Source of the DNA: Halocaridina rubra
Taxonomy: Eukaryota; Arthropoda; Malacostraca; Decapoda; Atyidae
Direction: 5' to 3'
Length of the DNA stretch: 29,252 nt
Assembly (NCBI GenBank): GCA_037179515.1
Contig: JAXCGZ010019263.1
Location: 45,001 to 74,252, forward strand
The notes under the pieces are model-generated. The model ran no database searches, had not been told where the DNA came from, and saw only the letters and a program-made list of their open reading frames with translations. The translations under genes were made by a program, and so were the position numbers. Within the stretch, counting starts at the first letter, position 1; every line of letters starts with the position of its first letter. Below, one piece after another: positions 11,433 through 22,607 of the stretch.

Positions 11433-14101
11433 GTATGTGAATTATTTTCTGTAGTGGTCGGAAAGGAACAATTTTAGTCTCTCATTATCTGCAAATTATT
11501 AAAGGTAACTAAAAGGGATAAGGAAACCAAGGGCTGACATTTATTTCCTGATTTTTTCCCACAAAGCAGGTACTACAGGAGGTTAGGATGTGACGGGAGT
11601 GAGAGAGTCCAGCAGCCCCCATTTTCACTGGGGAATATTACATTATGTAAGCGGTATAAATACGTCATTATACTGAATTTTTTCCAAATATATCTAGAAT
11701 TGCTCCTAGTCTTAAACTAGTATCCGTGGATTTGGTGATGCAGTTGGTTATCAGTGAAGAAACTACCAGTTCCACAAGTTTATATATATACAGAAAGAGA
11801 GAGAAAGAACAGAAAACATTGACAGATGCCTGGAAATGACACCAAACCTTTCTGAAGGGATTTGGGTAAACCAATGAAACCTATGTACTGATCTTGAATA
11901 TTGCTTAAACGTGGACTGGTCTCATTCACTGTTTTTGACACTGCTAATGTATGATTATTCTCACTGAGTGCATATAAGCATTACTTCATTTAGATGTAGC
12001 CTCCCTGTCGGCTCTTGGTTGGTAAGGCAGTATTTTTATTATAGATATTTCATTCTCCCTCCGGGATCAGCAGCGTGGACACGGCCAACGGAAAAACTGC
12101 ACAATAGCATAAAACTTGCTTCAGTGTCCCTGTTAATGTGAAAATTCACTAACAGTAACAATAATGCACACTGCTCATAGTGAATACGATTGAGCCATAT
12201 CAATGAAAATTCCAAAACATGCCCTGTTTTTCCCTGGTTTAATCTGGTCGTATCCAAAAGGCTTAATCCTACTCACTGATGTTCTCAGAGGAGGTTGTAT
12301 ATCACTTTGCACAACTCATTGTCTCTCTTACAAACACTCATGCACCTGGATATCAAGGCCTTCCCTGGAGATACAAATACTCATCTCATCTCTCCTTAAC
12401 TTTCTCGGTCGAATATGCAATAAACTCTCCCTATTCTTCCTTCTTACTTTACTTTTATTGTTCATATGTCCAAACTATTTAAGGTATCTTTGTGTCACTC
12501 TTTCCCCAAAACTCTACTCCTCATCATGTAGAGCCATCTGAGATCACAAATTCTTACTAGGCATTTTGCCTCTTTTTAGGTTTCCATTTTTCTCAATGCT
12601 TTTAGAATATACCATACAATACTTTATTAGCAATCCTAACCTAGTTTGCCTTTTATGGATTTCTCTCTCTATTCACTTTCCAGCACTCCCAGTAGTTCAT
12701 TTTGTCAAACTCTTTATTTCCTGGCTACAGCCTGCCTTTATATCATCTCACGATTTGAAACTGTCTGTCTCCTTGAGTACCTTATTGTTCACATATGTAA
12801 CCCTCAATCTCTATTATAATTCATCTCCATACTCTTTTTTGCATTAACTGTTTCCTCCTCCCACATACTCTACCAAACTCCTCCACCGTTTTTTTAATTT
12901 TGTGTTAGATTCAACCACTAATAGAGTATCACTGAATAGCAACATTAACATTTTATATGGAACGTTTCTCCATAATGCTATCTTTTTGGCCCAGTAGTCT
13001 CCCTTCCATTTCCCTAATACTATAGTCTCTCATGTAGCAATATTTTTGAAAGTATGGAGGTGGGCATGGCTTGAATACAAACTGAAAACTTTTAAAGGCA
13101 AGAAGATAGTTCTGGCATGAAAAGTGTCACTTAAAATTTATGTTAAATTTAGCTTTGCCCTTATTTTGCTCTTATGATGTGGCCTCCGTGGCAAAAAAGT
13201 TAACACTTGTAGGTTTGGGGTCTGTCACAGTCTGAGGTTAGATAGGGCATTCACCCTGAGTAAATGTTCTAGCTATTAGTAGAAAAGGGGGTTTACTCCA
13301 TGATCAATCTTCATTCCTTGGTTTATAGTTGCCTGTAAGTTAATATCCAAATAGTTGTAAGTGTCAAGATCTTCAAGTATCACAGAATTATATCATATAT
13401 CTAAGCAGCTGCATCTTCATTCACAAAACCCACGTTAAACTTCTTCAACAGGAGTAGCTTGCCTCCAGATCAGAAACTAGTTCAGTCTCATAATTTAATA
13501 TTAGTTTTATTCGAAATTGCACCCTTATCTCCATACTTTTAGGTCCTTGGTCTGATGTGCTTTCCTCCTCTTCTCACACTGCAGCTTCCATAAACAGGTT
13601 AAATATCTGGGTGACATAACATACTCGTTTTAGCCAGACCTATGCTTCAGACTACTCCTTTCTACCTGAGCTACTCCTACATATTTCTCACTGTTCTTAT
13701 AAGCTATTTATTTCTATCAGAAATTTACCCCACATATTTACAGGGCTTGCCACGATTCCTTGATATTTACCCTAATGGATATCTTACTTCCTTGAATGTG
13801 TAACTGATTCTCCTTTAATTACTGAATAATAGTGTTGTAAGAGCACTTACAAAGATGTTGTGGATATTCAAGAAAGTGTTAAGCATTTTTTATTGAATGC
13901 AATTTTACAATTTTAGATCCAAAGAAATCTCACTTCTACAACACCAGGAGGCAGTATTACTCAGAATAATTCTACTGTATATTATATTTTTAACCGATAT
14001 GCATAGAGCATTTATTATTATTTATGCTATTATATAGCAGTATGATGATTGTTAAAGTCATTCCTCCATGAATTTGTTTTAATGAATGTCATTCTCAACA
14101 G
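11433..14101 (+). other. TUBGCP4 intron (2.7 kb)
   Basis: GTATGTGAA donor, CATTCTCAACAG acceptor. A pyrimidine-rich stretch spans about 12260-12900; its minus strand has a faint RT-endonuclease look (a WFGHM-like TTTGGACATATG near 12460-12480), too decayed to call. A SINE relic lies at 13178-13292. Otherwise AT-rich with nothing recognised. Confidence 0.75.
13178..13292 (+). mobile_element. Old tRNA-derived SINE relic
   Basis: Begins with a tRNA-like GTGGCCTCCGTGGC, a decayed box A context, followed by GTTAACAC, CACAGTCTGAGGTT and a body piece TAGTAGAAAAGGGG shared with the SINEs at 9488 and 19271. It is highly diverged. Confidence 0.5.
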
Positions 14102-14177
14102 CACAGTGGACAGTTTACCCTGGACACTTCGTCATCAAATGAGTCTCTTGATAGACAACATTCAGTACTACTTCCAG
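14102..14177 (+). CDS. TUBGCP4: Gamma-tubulin complex component 4, 76-bp exon
   Basis: Acceptor CATTCTCAACAG, donor GTATGTTAG. Its first base C completes AGC with the previous exon, then TVDSLPWTLRHQM and SLLIDNIQYYFQ, ending in phase 0. The family pattern W-x-L-R-x-x-M-x-x-L-(V/I)-DN-(L/I)-QYY-x-Q is conserved across GCP4 and other GRIP2 proteins. The following intron is 13.7 kb and packed with transposons. Confidence 0.92.
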
Positions 14178-14234
14178 GTATGTTAGTGTGTCTACAGTGT
14201 CTGAATAAAGTTATTACTCTCACACACACACTCT

Positions 14235-14280
14235 CTTACTTCCGAACAAGTTAGGTTCCAGAAGTCCATTTGTAAGTTTT
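14235..14280. mobile_element. Tigger-like terminal fragment
   Basis: CTTACTTCCGAACAAGTTAG then GTTCCAGAAGTCCATTTGTA resembles the ends of Tigger elements of the 'ACTTACGAAC' type. It lies 20 bp outside element J and seems to be a separate, decayed fragment. Confidence 0.45.
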
Positions 14281-15159
14281 GTTTAGGTAAAAGAAAGTAC
14301 AGACGCTCCTCTACTTACGAACATCCGCAGATACGAACGATGTGTATGGTGTGTGTGTGTGTGTATATATACAAGAGAGAGTGAGGAAGATGACAAGTTA
14401 TTTGCGCTACCATCTCATAATAACTACACTAATAAAAGTAATAATAATAATATGTAAGACAAAGAAAGAAAGAGAGAGAGTGAATGAAAAGTTCTTTACG
14501 TTGGCATCAGTTCAATGTCTCACAGCAACAACAATGATAATTGTAATAATGATAACAACTAGAGTAATAATAGTACATATGATATAAGAGAGAGTCTATT
14601 AAGTATTTATTGAATAATAATAATAATAATGATACACAAGTACATACATATGATATATGAGTGTGTCTAATACAATAGAGCACAATGCTGTGCTATATTT
14701 ATTATGATATTAATATTCATTACAGGAATGACAAAATTTAGCAGACATAGTCTAGTAAGTTTTTATTGGTTAATAATAATAATAATGGATCAGGGTGACT
14801 TAATCCATGAGAGTGAGAGAGAAAGAGAGAGAAGAATGATCACTTTTTTGTATGCATGGAATCATACCATTTCTAACGGTCAATACCACTAATACTAAAA
14901 ATAAATGCTGTAAAACAGAATAGTATGCTAAATTCTTAGTTTAAGACATAAAAATATAAAAACTACACTATGCAGTATTGCTTCCCTTTACTACTGTGGT
15001 TGGCTTGCTTCTGGATAACTTCAGGCCCCATATCCAACTTAGGATCGAACAGCAACATCAGTGAATGAGCACAAGAACAAGTGGATATATGAGTATGTAA
15101 CTGGCCAACCAGCTTGTTAAAGGACCACTTAATACTCATATATCCACAGATTCTTCTTC

Positions 15160-15245
15160 CCCCCTTTCCCATTTTCACGGCATTAAACAATCTATTTGCT
15201 CTCTCCTGAATCAACAGGACTCACTGAGATGCGCCGTTGATGCTG
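15160..15245 (-). pseudogene. Tigger transposase relic (CENPB-type region) in element J
   Basis: On the minus strand one frame reads LDDQHQRRISVSPV and, after a one-base shift, LIQERANRLFNAVKM. TIGD1-like transposases have a comparable IEDQTSHNIPLSQSLIQ then SKALTLFNSMKA stretch between their two DNA-binding domains. The match is short and frameshifted. Sequence further downstream on this strand (to 14963) is open but not recognisable. Confidence 0.42.
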
Positions 15246-15429
15246 GTCATCCAGCCTAAGCACTTACAACATCATGATGTTTAAAATATGCATCCGCAGC
15301 AAATGATTATAATAGATAATATGGCAGACGAGAGTGAGAAGCACAGTTTTACAATGACGCTTCTCTTAAAAATGCTTTCTTATTGTTCTTATTGTGCCGT
15401 CCTTTTGGTTTCTCTCTTTATCCAAAATT

Positions 15430-15790
15430 TATATTTGGTAATTTTGTAAATAACTTAAATCTAATTCCGTCAAATAACCAAATACATAAATAAATGAGTA
15501 AATAAAACCAAATACATAAACAAATAAATAAATAAAACCATTAAATTAATACAGTATACTGTATATGTATGCAGTACAACAATGCCATGTGACTATTCTT
15601 CTGGCAACCTCAACAAACATATTTGAATATAGATTGTATTTACGGCTGTGTAATTGGTAATTTTATAAATAAATTAAGTCTAATTCCTTTAAATAACCAA
15701 ATACATAAACAAATAAATACTTTAAATAAAAAGATTAACTTGATACAGTATATACGAATACTACAGTTCTGTGTGACTATTCTGTACATC
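15430..15790. repeat. ~220-bp tandem duplication, diverged
   Basis: TTGGTAATTTTGTAAATAA at about 15434 recurs as TTGGTAATTTTATAAATAAA at about 15654. The shared order continues: CTAATTCC, AAATAACCAAATACATAAA, a TACAGTATA motif and GTGACTATTCT. The sequence is AT-rich and non-coding. Confidence 0.7.
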
Positions 15791-15851
15791 GAAAACTTAA
15801 GTTATTAATAAATTATTAATTATTTATTTGCCTCTGAAGTAATGGCAGAAT

Positions 15852-16172
<321 letters not shown>

Positions 16173-16450
16173 ATGCATGCAGTGTTACCTCCCTTATTGC
16201 AGTAGTTCGGTTCCGGACCCGGCGCGAACCAGGAAATCCGCGGAGTAGGCTCAACCTATATGTACATAGATATTTTAATGTATTTTTATGTTTACACTGT
16301 ATAAACCCTCCCTGTACTGTTAAAAAAACACCCTTTACATTATAAATAACAGCAAGCAACGTAATTTTTTAATGAAAGTTATAGGAAAATTTACCGTGAA
16401 TGAGGTGATGATGACTTGACATACATAGGTACAGTATTTTACAATAAGTT

Positions 16451-16606
16451 TTACGTTTGCGTAAAATAGCTGCCGACATCCACAAACTTTTTTCCTTCTT
16501 TCAACATATCTAAGAGTTTCACTTTATCTACAATGGTTAGCATTTTCCTTTGCCGCTTAGGCTCACTACAAGAAGCCTTAGAAGATGAAGGATGCTTGGG
16601 AGGCAT
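16451..16606 (-). CDS. Isolated Tigger N-terminal HTH peptide (51 aa), element C
   Basis: ATG at 16606, TAA at 16451. Identical to the element B peptide through FVDVG, then SYFTQT instead of RYFT. It has the basic N-terminal tail and the helix-turn-helix KVKLLDMLKEGKK. It lacks the CENPB-type and catalytic domains. The frame is fully open. Expression and function are unproven. Confidence 0.5.
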   Translation of the reverse strand: MPPKHPSSSKASCSEPKRQRKMLTIVDKVKLLDMLKEGKKFVDVGSYFTQT

Positions 16607-16954
16607 TGCCAAGGTTAAAATATGTGAGTAAAAAAATCACAAGCAAAACATATTAATAATAATAAGCACAATGTGAATGGCGCACACGAGTGAGGCGAGA
16701 CAATGGAAGATGGTGGAAGCCTTTGTCCGAAACGCTGATAGCGGTATCGTATTTTGCATGTTGCAATACTGTTAGTATTTATGTTTTTTACTATTTTTTA
16801 CTGTTTTATTATTCTTACGCTAATAAATACGTTTTTTTATCAATAAAATCATGAAACTACTGGAAATATAAATATATATGCTAGCTCACGCAGCTGCGAC
16901 CCCAATACATTGTACGCTATCGAACACTATTTCGCATGATGCAATACTGTGAGT

Positions 16955-17145
16955 TATACTGTACGTACGTATATCATTCAATTATTAGTACAATGTATAT
17001 TAATTTAAAATTCATTTACTTATTTGATGATTGTACCAAATCTATTGTATTTATTCATTATAATTTGGACCAAATATTCCTTTTGTAAAGATTATACTGT
17101 ACTTTTCAAAAGAGGTGGTCAATAAACGTATCTATCTATCTATCT
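16955..17145 (+). mobile_element. LINE 3' tail with (TATC)n, inside Tigger C
   Basis: Nearly identical to the block in B at 7745-7942 and in the same position of the element, ending GTCAATAAACG plus TATC repeats. The shared insertion shows that B and C descend from one copy already carrying it. Confidence 0.6.
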
Positions 17146-17382
17146 TAATTTATGTTTTTTACTGTTTTATTATTCGTAGGCTGGGAAATAATTTTTTTTT
17201 ATCAATTAGATAATGAAATATGTTTTTTTTCAATAAAATAATTGAAAATACTGAGAATTTTTTTTTTTTTAATATTTTAATATTTTTGCATATACCCATG
17301 AAATAAAATAATAATTTATAAAAAAGAAAAAACGCTATACAGTGAGAACGCGAACCAAGAAACGCGAATAGCCGGGGGAACA

Positions 17383-17597
<215 letters not shown>

Positions 17598-17821
17598 CCA
17601 ACCCACGAACAAAACAACCCACAGACTAAATTTCAAACAAATTTTGATCCCAAATCACGAACAAAAACCAACCCACGAACACACGTGTCGGCCAGGCGAC
17701 CACTTTTCCCGCTCGCCAGCTCTCAATTCTGCATTGGTGCCCGTGCTGTGTAGTTCGTTCGTGATCTGTTTGTAGTTCTTGCTTTATTTTCAATTGTTTT
17801 GCCTTTAAGCTAGCCCATTTT

Positions 17822-17960
17822 ATGGCTCCTAAGAAAGTTAAAAGTGTTAGTGACAGTAGCATTAAACACCCTAGTTGCATAACAGTGGATGCTAAGAAGG
17901 AAATCTTTTTAAGCATGAAAATGGTGTTTGTGTTTCTGATATGGCCATGCAGTAGGACAT
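17822..17960 (+). pseudogene. Tigger transposase N-terminus, element H (broken)
   Basis: Begins MAPKKVKSVSDSSIK, then ITVDAKKEIFLSMKM. Tigger relatives have a DAKKEII..HENGVRVSD-like helix-turn-helix here; the VRVSDMA part appears in another frame (GTGTTTGTGTTTCTGATATG), so there is a frameshift near 17920. The (TCC)n tract follows about 30 bp downstream. No catalytic domain is present. Confidence 0.6.
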
Positions 17961-17976
17961 GGCAGAATTGAAGGAG

Positions 17977-18129
17977 TCCTCCTCCTCCTCCTCCTCCTCC
18001 TCCTCCTCCTCCTCCTCCTCCTCCTCCTCCTCCTCCTCCTCCTCCTCCTCCTCCTCCTCCTCCTCCTCCCCACCACCACCACCACCACCACCACCACCAC
18101 CACCACCACCACCACCACCACCACCACCA
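17977..18129. repeat. Compound (TCC)n-(CAC)n microsatellite
   Basis: 31 TCC units then about 20 CAC units, giving a 153-bp tract with no A or G on the + strand in its first part. Six-frame ORFs of poly-Ser, poly-Pro, poly-Gly, poly-Glu or poly-Trp here are artefacts. The homopurine/homopyrimidine part could form triplex DNA. Confidence 0.97.
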
Positions 18130-18439
18130 TCCACACATACCAGCAACAATCATCCATAAAGGTAAGTACAGTACTGTAACATGTTTTATTTTAGAATAGT
18201 AGAATTCCTCTCTATTATTAATGTAATTTTCCTTTTACAGATTAAATTTATATAACCTGTATTATATTTCCTGTTTATACCGACTAGAAAACTTTTAAAA
18301 TGAATATTTATTGTGACTTGGAATGGATTAATTGAATTTGAATGCTTTTTAATGGAAAAAATAAATCCAACCCACAAACAAACCATCCCACGAACAGGTT
18401 TTGGGAACGGATTAAATTCTTGGGTTGGAGTCACCTCTG

Positions 18440-18865
18440 TATATACACACACACAGTATATTTAGCTATAGCAAAAAGGCTGGAAATTATCAGAAACAAG
18501 TCTTTTCTCTCTTTCTCTCTGTCCCTCTATTGTCCCCTGAATATACCAACTATCAACTTACGAACAAATCTACTTATGAACGGCCATTCAGAACATAATT
18601 CATTCATAAGATGGGGACTGTCTGTACTGTGCAATACGTACATATGCAGTACTGTGCAGTACTTAGGCTATGGACATTTAACTACTACATAAAACATAAA
18701 ATATGCAATATTACTAAATATTAATACAGTAATAATAATGTAATAGTACAGTGCAGTACAGTAATACTTGCATTTATACATGGATAGATAATGGGTAAGT
18801 TTTTGTTTGTATCTGTGAATGTTCATTGCTCATAAGTAGGGGAGTTTCTGTATGTATATATATAC
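18440..18865. other. Intron sequence with Tigger J end
   Basis: Contains the right end of J (about 18555-18624) and a repetitive patch of CAGTACTGTGCAGTACT and ACAGTGCAGTACAGTA around 18640-18765. A short TATATATACA run touches the left end of foldback K. No genes. Confidence 0.6.
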
Positions 18866-18989
18866 ACCTAGTTCTCAGAATAACGCAGAGATAGGTTCTC
18901 AGAAGTGACGGGTAAATGGAAAATCGCGTGAAAAAACGAGTCATTTTCGATAGGAAACAATGATAAAGGGCATAGCTTGTTCCACAACT

Positions 18990-19808
18990 GTCCATAGACA
19001 TACTGTACCAAAGATATAAGATAAGTAAAACATATTTTATAAGTATATAACAAACCAGAAAGACCTGTAGTTATTTATATTAACATGCAAATAATGTACA
19101 GTATAAAAGATATACAGATTTATTGTGCAATAAACAAATTAATGCACTCTATTATGCCGTTGACAACAGGCTTACACTGGGACTTGCATGGTGGCCAGAC
19201 ACACTATATACCAAAGATATAAGATAAGTAAAACATGTTTTATAAGTACATAAAAAGCAGAAAGACCTGTTCCGGTTTTACGTCACGGATTCCCTTTTCT
19301 ACCAAGGGCTTGGACGGTTGCCTTCTTGCGAAGGACTTGTTTTGGCAGATGTAATCGTTATCCTGAGTGCATGCCTTTGCTAACCTCAGACCATGACGGG
19401 GCACGAACCTTCGACCTGACGCCTCAGAGTCGCGGACGCTACCGCTTGAGCCACGGTGACTACAAAGCAGAAAGACCTGTAGTTATTTATATTAACATGC
19501 AAATAGTGTACAGTATAAAAGATATACAGATTTACTGTACAGTAAGCAAATTACTGCACTCTATTATGCCGTTTGCAACAGGCTTACACTGGGACGTGCA
19601 TGGTGGCCAGACACACTATACCAAAGATATAAGATAAGTGAAACATATTTTATAAGTATATAGTAAAGCAGAAAGACCTGTAGTTATTTATATTAACATG
19701 CAAATAGTGTACAGTATAAAAACTATACAGACTGACTGTACAGTAAACAAATTAATGCACTCTATTATGCCCTTGGCAACAGGCTTACACTGGGACGTGC
19801 ATGGTGGC
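18990..19808. repeat. Tandem array, ~202-bp unit, left arm of K
   Basis: The anchor GAAAGACCTGTAGTTATTTA begins at 19058, (19260, interrupted by a SINE), 19470 and 19671, i.e. 201-202 bp apart once the SINE is discounted. Each unit contains ATTAACATGCAAATA, TACAGTATAAA, GCACTCTATTATGCC, ACAGGCTTACACTGGGAC and CATGGTGGCCAG. The last copy is cut by the hAT-type MITE. Confidence 0.88.
19271..19463 (-). mobile_element. tRNA-derived SINE with perfect 17-bp target-site duplication
   Basis: Flanked by AAAGCAGAAAGACCTGT at 19254-19270 and 19464-19480. On the minus strand the head carries RNA polymerase III promoter boxes: box A TGGCTCAAGCGG (19442-19453) and box B GGTTCGTGCCC (19399-19409). A body follows with AAGTCCTTCGCAAGAAGG and GTAGAAAAGGGA, ending GTGACGTAAAACCGGA. 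The body recurs at 9488 and 13178, so it is a dispersed family. It is the freshest copy here. Confidence 0.88.
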
Positions 19809-20010
19809 CAGGGTTGCCAGATAAAGCGGATGTTTTTATTTTCAAAAGTATGGTACATTTTAAGATATATATTAATAACAAGATGGTAGTACATACTGTA
19901 ATTTGAATAAAAATGTACTTCATTTTTAAGATACTTGAAGTAACTTACCAGCTTACATGTATATTTTTTATAATTATCATTTCTCTCATTCATCTATTCT
20001 GGCAACACTG
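19809..20010. mobile_element. hAT-type MITE, 202 bp, with 8-bp target-site duplication
   Basis: Terminal inverted repeats CAGGGTTGCCAGA (19809) and, read inward from 20010, CAGTGTTGCCAGA. Flanked by perfect 8-bp duplications ATGGTGGC (19801-19808, 20011-20018). A CAGNG start plus 8-bp duplication is the hAT signature. The interior is AT-rich and non-coding. The uninterrupted site, CATGGTGGCGGTGAGG, exists in the right arm near 25850 (reverse complement), so the empty site is visible in the window. Confidence 0.92.
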
Positions 20011-20150
20011 ATGGTGGCGGTGAGGACGAGGATGTATACGTTTTGTCACACTTCCGTATCAGCTGATGCACTCTCACACGCTATTTCCCTGACGATATTA
20101 TATTGAAAATATGTTTGCTGTTTGTTCTTAATGACTTTTTCAATTTTCTT

Positions 20151-20215
20151 CAAGACCTAGTGGAAAATGCTCGTTAAACTGATTCCCTTTGCCGAGCATT
20201 TTTCACTAGGTCTTG
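20151..20215. repeat. 23-bp inverted repeat with 19-nt loop at the 5' edge of the Penelope-like element
   Basis: CAAGACCTAGTGGAAAATGC+TCG (20151-20173) pairs with CGAGCATTTTTCACTAGG+TCTTG (20193-20215) with one mismatch. It begins exactly where homology to foldback arm K ends and overlaps the start of the open frame. Confidence 0.9.
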
Positions 20216-21390
20216 AAAAAACCTTGGATTTACTTAAGTTATGTGTCACTAATAATGTATTTTCCTTTAATGGTAGTTTTTACAAGCAAAAATTTGGATG
20301 TAGTATGGGAAGCCCCTTGTCCCCCCTTCTGGCCAACTTGTATATGGAGTTTTTTGAGACAGTGATTCTAGTCAGCATTAAGCCCAAAGAAATGATATGG
20401 TCGCGTTATGTAGACAATATATTTTAATATTGGGACTCCCGTTGGGGAGAATTTGACACATTTTTTAATAAACTTAATGATTTAATCCCTAGCATCAAGT
20501 TTATAACCGAATGGGAATCGGATGGCAAGCTACCATTTTTGGATGTCTTAGTTATGAGAGAACCCAACAAATACTCATTTACTGTCTATAGGAAGAAAAC
20601 TTTCTCTGTCTCTTATATACACTTTCAAATTTATCATGCTTTATTTGTAAAAACTTGTGTTGCATGCAATCTTTTCCTAAGAGGTCTTAGAGTGTGTTCC
20701 ACTCATCACTTGAAATACGAATTCAAATTAATCCACCAACAGTTAGAAAGTCTCATGTATCCCGCGTATGTAATCGAAAAAGCAATTAACAAAGCAAACA
20801 AAATATTTTATAATGGGCCGGCAGAACAGTAAAAAATAAACTTTACTAAGACAATTAAAATACCCTATTTAGAAAATATTAAAATTCTTAGTGATCAAAT
20901 AGACAGAAGTAATCCTTTTATATTTAATTATCCCTAAACAATTGGTTCTTCACTTATTAACGTATATCAAGATAAAAAAGCTTTAGAAGCAGGGATTTAT
21001 AAAATTGATTGCTGTTCCCGCAATAAATCTTACATAGGTCAAACTGGTCGTTCGCTAGACCAGAGAATTTCAGAGCATAAAAGAGCAGTGCGATATGGTG
21101 TTGAAAGTTCTGCTTTATTTGTGCATATGCGAGATACTGGTCACCATATTAATTGGAGTGAGTCCTCATTGCTATACAAGAGTAATTGCCAATATAGGAG
21201 AAAGATAATTGAAGCAGCCATTATAGAAAAATCAGAAGCCTTAAATTTATCAAATGGACAGTGGAGATCTGACGTTGTGGATGAAGCATTATTAAAAGAC
21301 CTCATTAAGAAGATTTTGCCAAATGACCATCCACCTGACCTGAGGTCTGAAGATAATCCCATCATGGATCCTCCTGGCAATCATAGCTAG
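20167..21390 (+). pseudogene. Penelope-like element RT plus GIY-YIG endonuclease, three in-frame stops
   Basis: One reading frame of 408 codons runs 20167-21390 without a frameshift but with TAA codons at 20425, 20830 and 20935. RT hallmarks: AEHFSLGLEKTLDLLKLCV, FYKQKFGCSMGSPLSPLLAN (motif B region), RYVDNIF (motif C, Asn in place of the second catalytic Asp), GKLPFLDVLV. After the RT comes a GIY-YIG nuclease: AGIYKIDC, then KSYIGQTGRSLDQRISEHKR, with the two motifs 12 codons apart, and HMRDTGHHINW and IIEAAIIEK further on. RT followed by GIY-YIG defines Penelope-like elements, which are neither LTR nor standard LINE. The N-terminal third is missing, so the copy is 5'-truncated. Confidence 0.93.
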
Positions 21391-21524
21391 CATCTCTCCC
21401 CACCTTTATCCAGAGCTTTGTATATAACGATTCATTTGTACCTGAAGAGGACTGGAGTCCAGTCGTAATATTTAGTACATCTTCGCTTCTTTTTGTGTTT
21501 TATTTATGGGCCTTTTTTTGCTTC

Positions 21525-21657
<133 letters not shown>

Positions 21658-22607
21658 GCAGTAACCCCTCGCTATATCGTGGTTCTCCTTTTGCGAATTC
21701 AGTGCATCGCGTGCTTTTTTGGCAAGCTTTTTTTTTTTTTCTGGGTATATGCAAGAATATTAAAATATTAAAAAATTAAAATTTTCAGTACAGTATTTTC
21801 ATTATTTTATTGAATTTTTTTTTTATTATTATTTTATTGACAAAAAAATGTGTTTCGCAGCCTAAGAATAATAAAACAGTAAGAAATAGTAAAAAAAATA
21901 AATTTAAACATGTAACTCTGCACCATAGAAAGTACGATACCGGTATCAGCGTTTCGGAAAACGCAAAGGGTCGCACCTACGTTAACTAGCACATATTAAA
22001 ATTTCCAGTATTTTCATTATTTTATTGATAAAAAAATGTATTTCCTAGCCTAAGAATAATAAAACCGTAAAAAAATAGTAAAAACATAAATTTAAGCATC
22101 TAACTCACAGTATTGCACCATGTAAAATACGATACCAGTATCAGCGTTTTTGAAAACGAAAAGGGTCGCATCTACGTGAGCTAGTACATATTAAAATTTC
22201 CAGTATTTTCATTATTTTATTGATAAAAAAAAGTATTTTCTATTCTAAGAATAATAAAATAGTAAAAAATAGTAAAGAACATAAATTTACACATATAACT
22301 CATAGTATTGCTCCATGTGAAGTATTGTACGATAGCGTACACTGTATTGGCGTCTTGGAAAACGCAAAGGCTCGCACCTACGTGAGATAGTTCATGGGAT
22401 GCTATTGGCTGAAAGGGTGGGAGACGACGAATCACAGAACTGTTTTACTGTATGTTCTGAATCATGGGGTCTGATTGGCTTTTTGATTGAAGCTTGGTTC
22501 TCCCACTGTCTTCCATTGTCTCGCCTCACCCGTTCAGTCTAACGCACGTGTGCGCCGTTCGCGTTGTGCTTGTGATATTTTTTTACTCAATTTTTTCAAC
22601 CTCTGCA

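Larger units (their letters stand above)
16180..17385 (-). mobile_element. Tigger/pogo-type DNA transposon C, sister of B
   Basis: 1,206-bp element with its 3' terminus at 16180 (CAGTGTTACCTCCCTTATTG) and 5' terminus at 17385 (minus strand CAGTGTTCCCCCGGCTATTC). Organisation matches B: 3' end, open transposase N-terminus (16451-16606), leader, GATAGCGGTATC repeat, LINE tail with (TATC)n, last subterminal block. It has one subterminal repeat fewer than B. Both flanks are TA repeats. Confidence 0.86.
20151..21524 (+). mobile_element. Penelope-like retroelement, 5'-truncated
   Basis: Runs from the hairpin at the edge of K's left arm, through the RT/GIY-YIG frame, to a ~130-bp 3' UTR ending in a T-rich stretch next to (TA)n. 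The UTR contains CTGAAGA followed by a GC-rich hairpin (21442-21464), which may be a decayed hammerhead-ribozyme motif; such motifs are known in Penelope-like elements. Confidence 0.85.

Noticed and set aside
12203..12847. Three overlapping + strand open frames of 67-112 residues
   Set aside because: They come from a pyrimidine-rich intron stretch and show no motif; the minus strand has only a faint RT-like trace.
17626..18159. Poly-Trp/Gly/Glu/Val/Arg and Ser/Pro open frames
   Set aside because: Artefacts of the (TCC)n-(CAC)n repeat read in different frames.
19390..19465. Functional tRNA gene on the minus strand
   Set aside because: Pol III boxes are present, but it is the head of a SINE flanked by target duplications and joined to a SINE body.
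22494..22607. Upstream extension of the Tigger D frame (38 residues before the conserved Met)
   Set aside because: Copies A, B and C all begin homology at MPPK/MSPK; the extension is the transposon leader.
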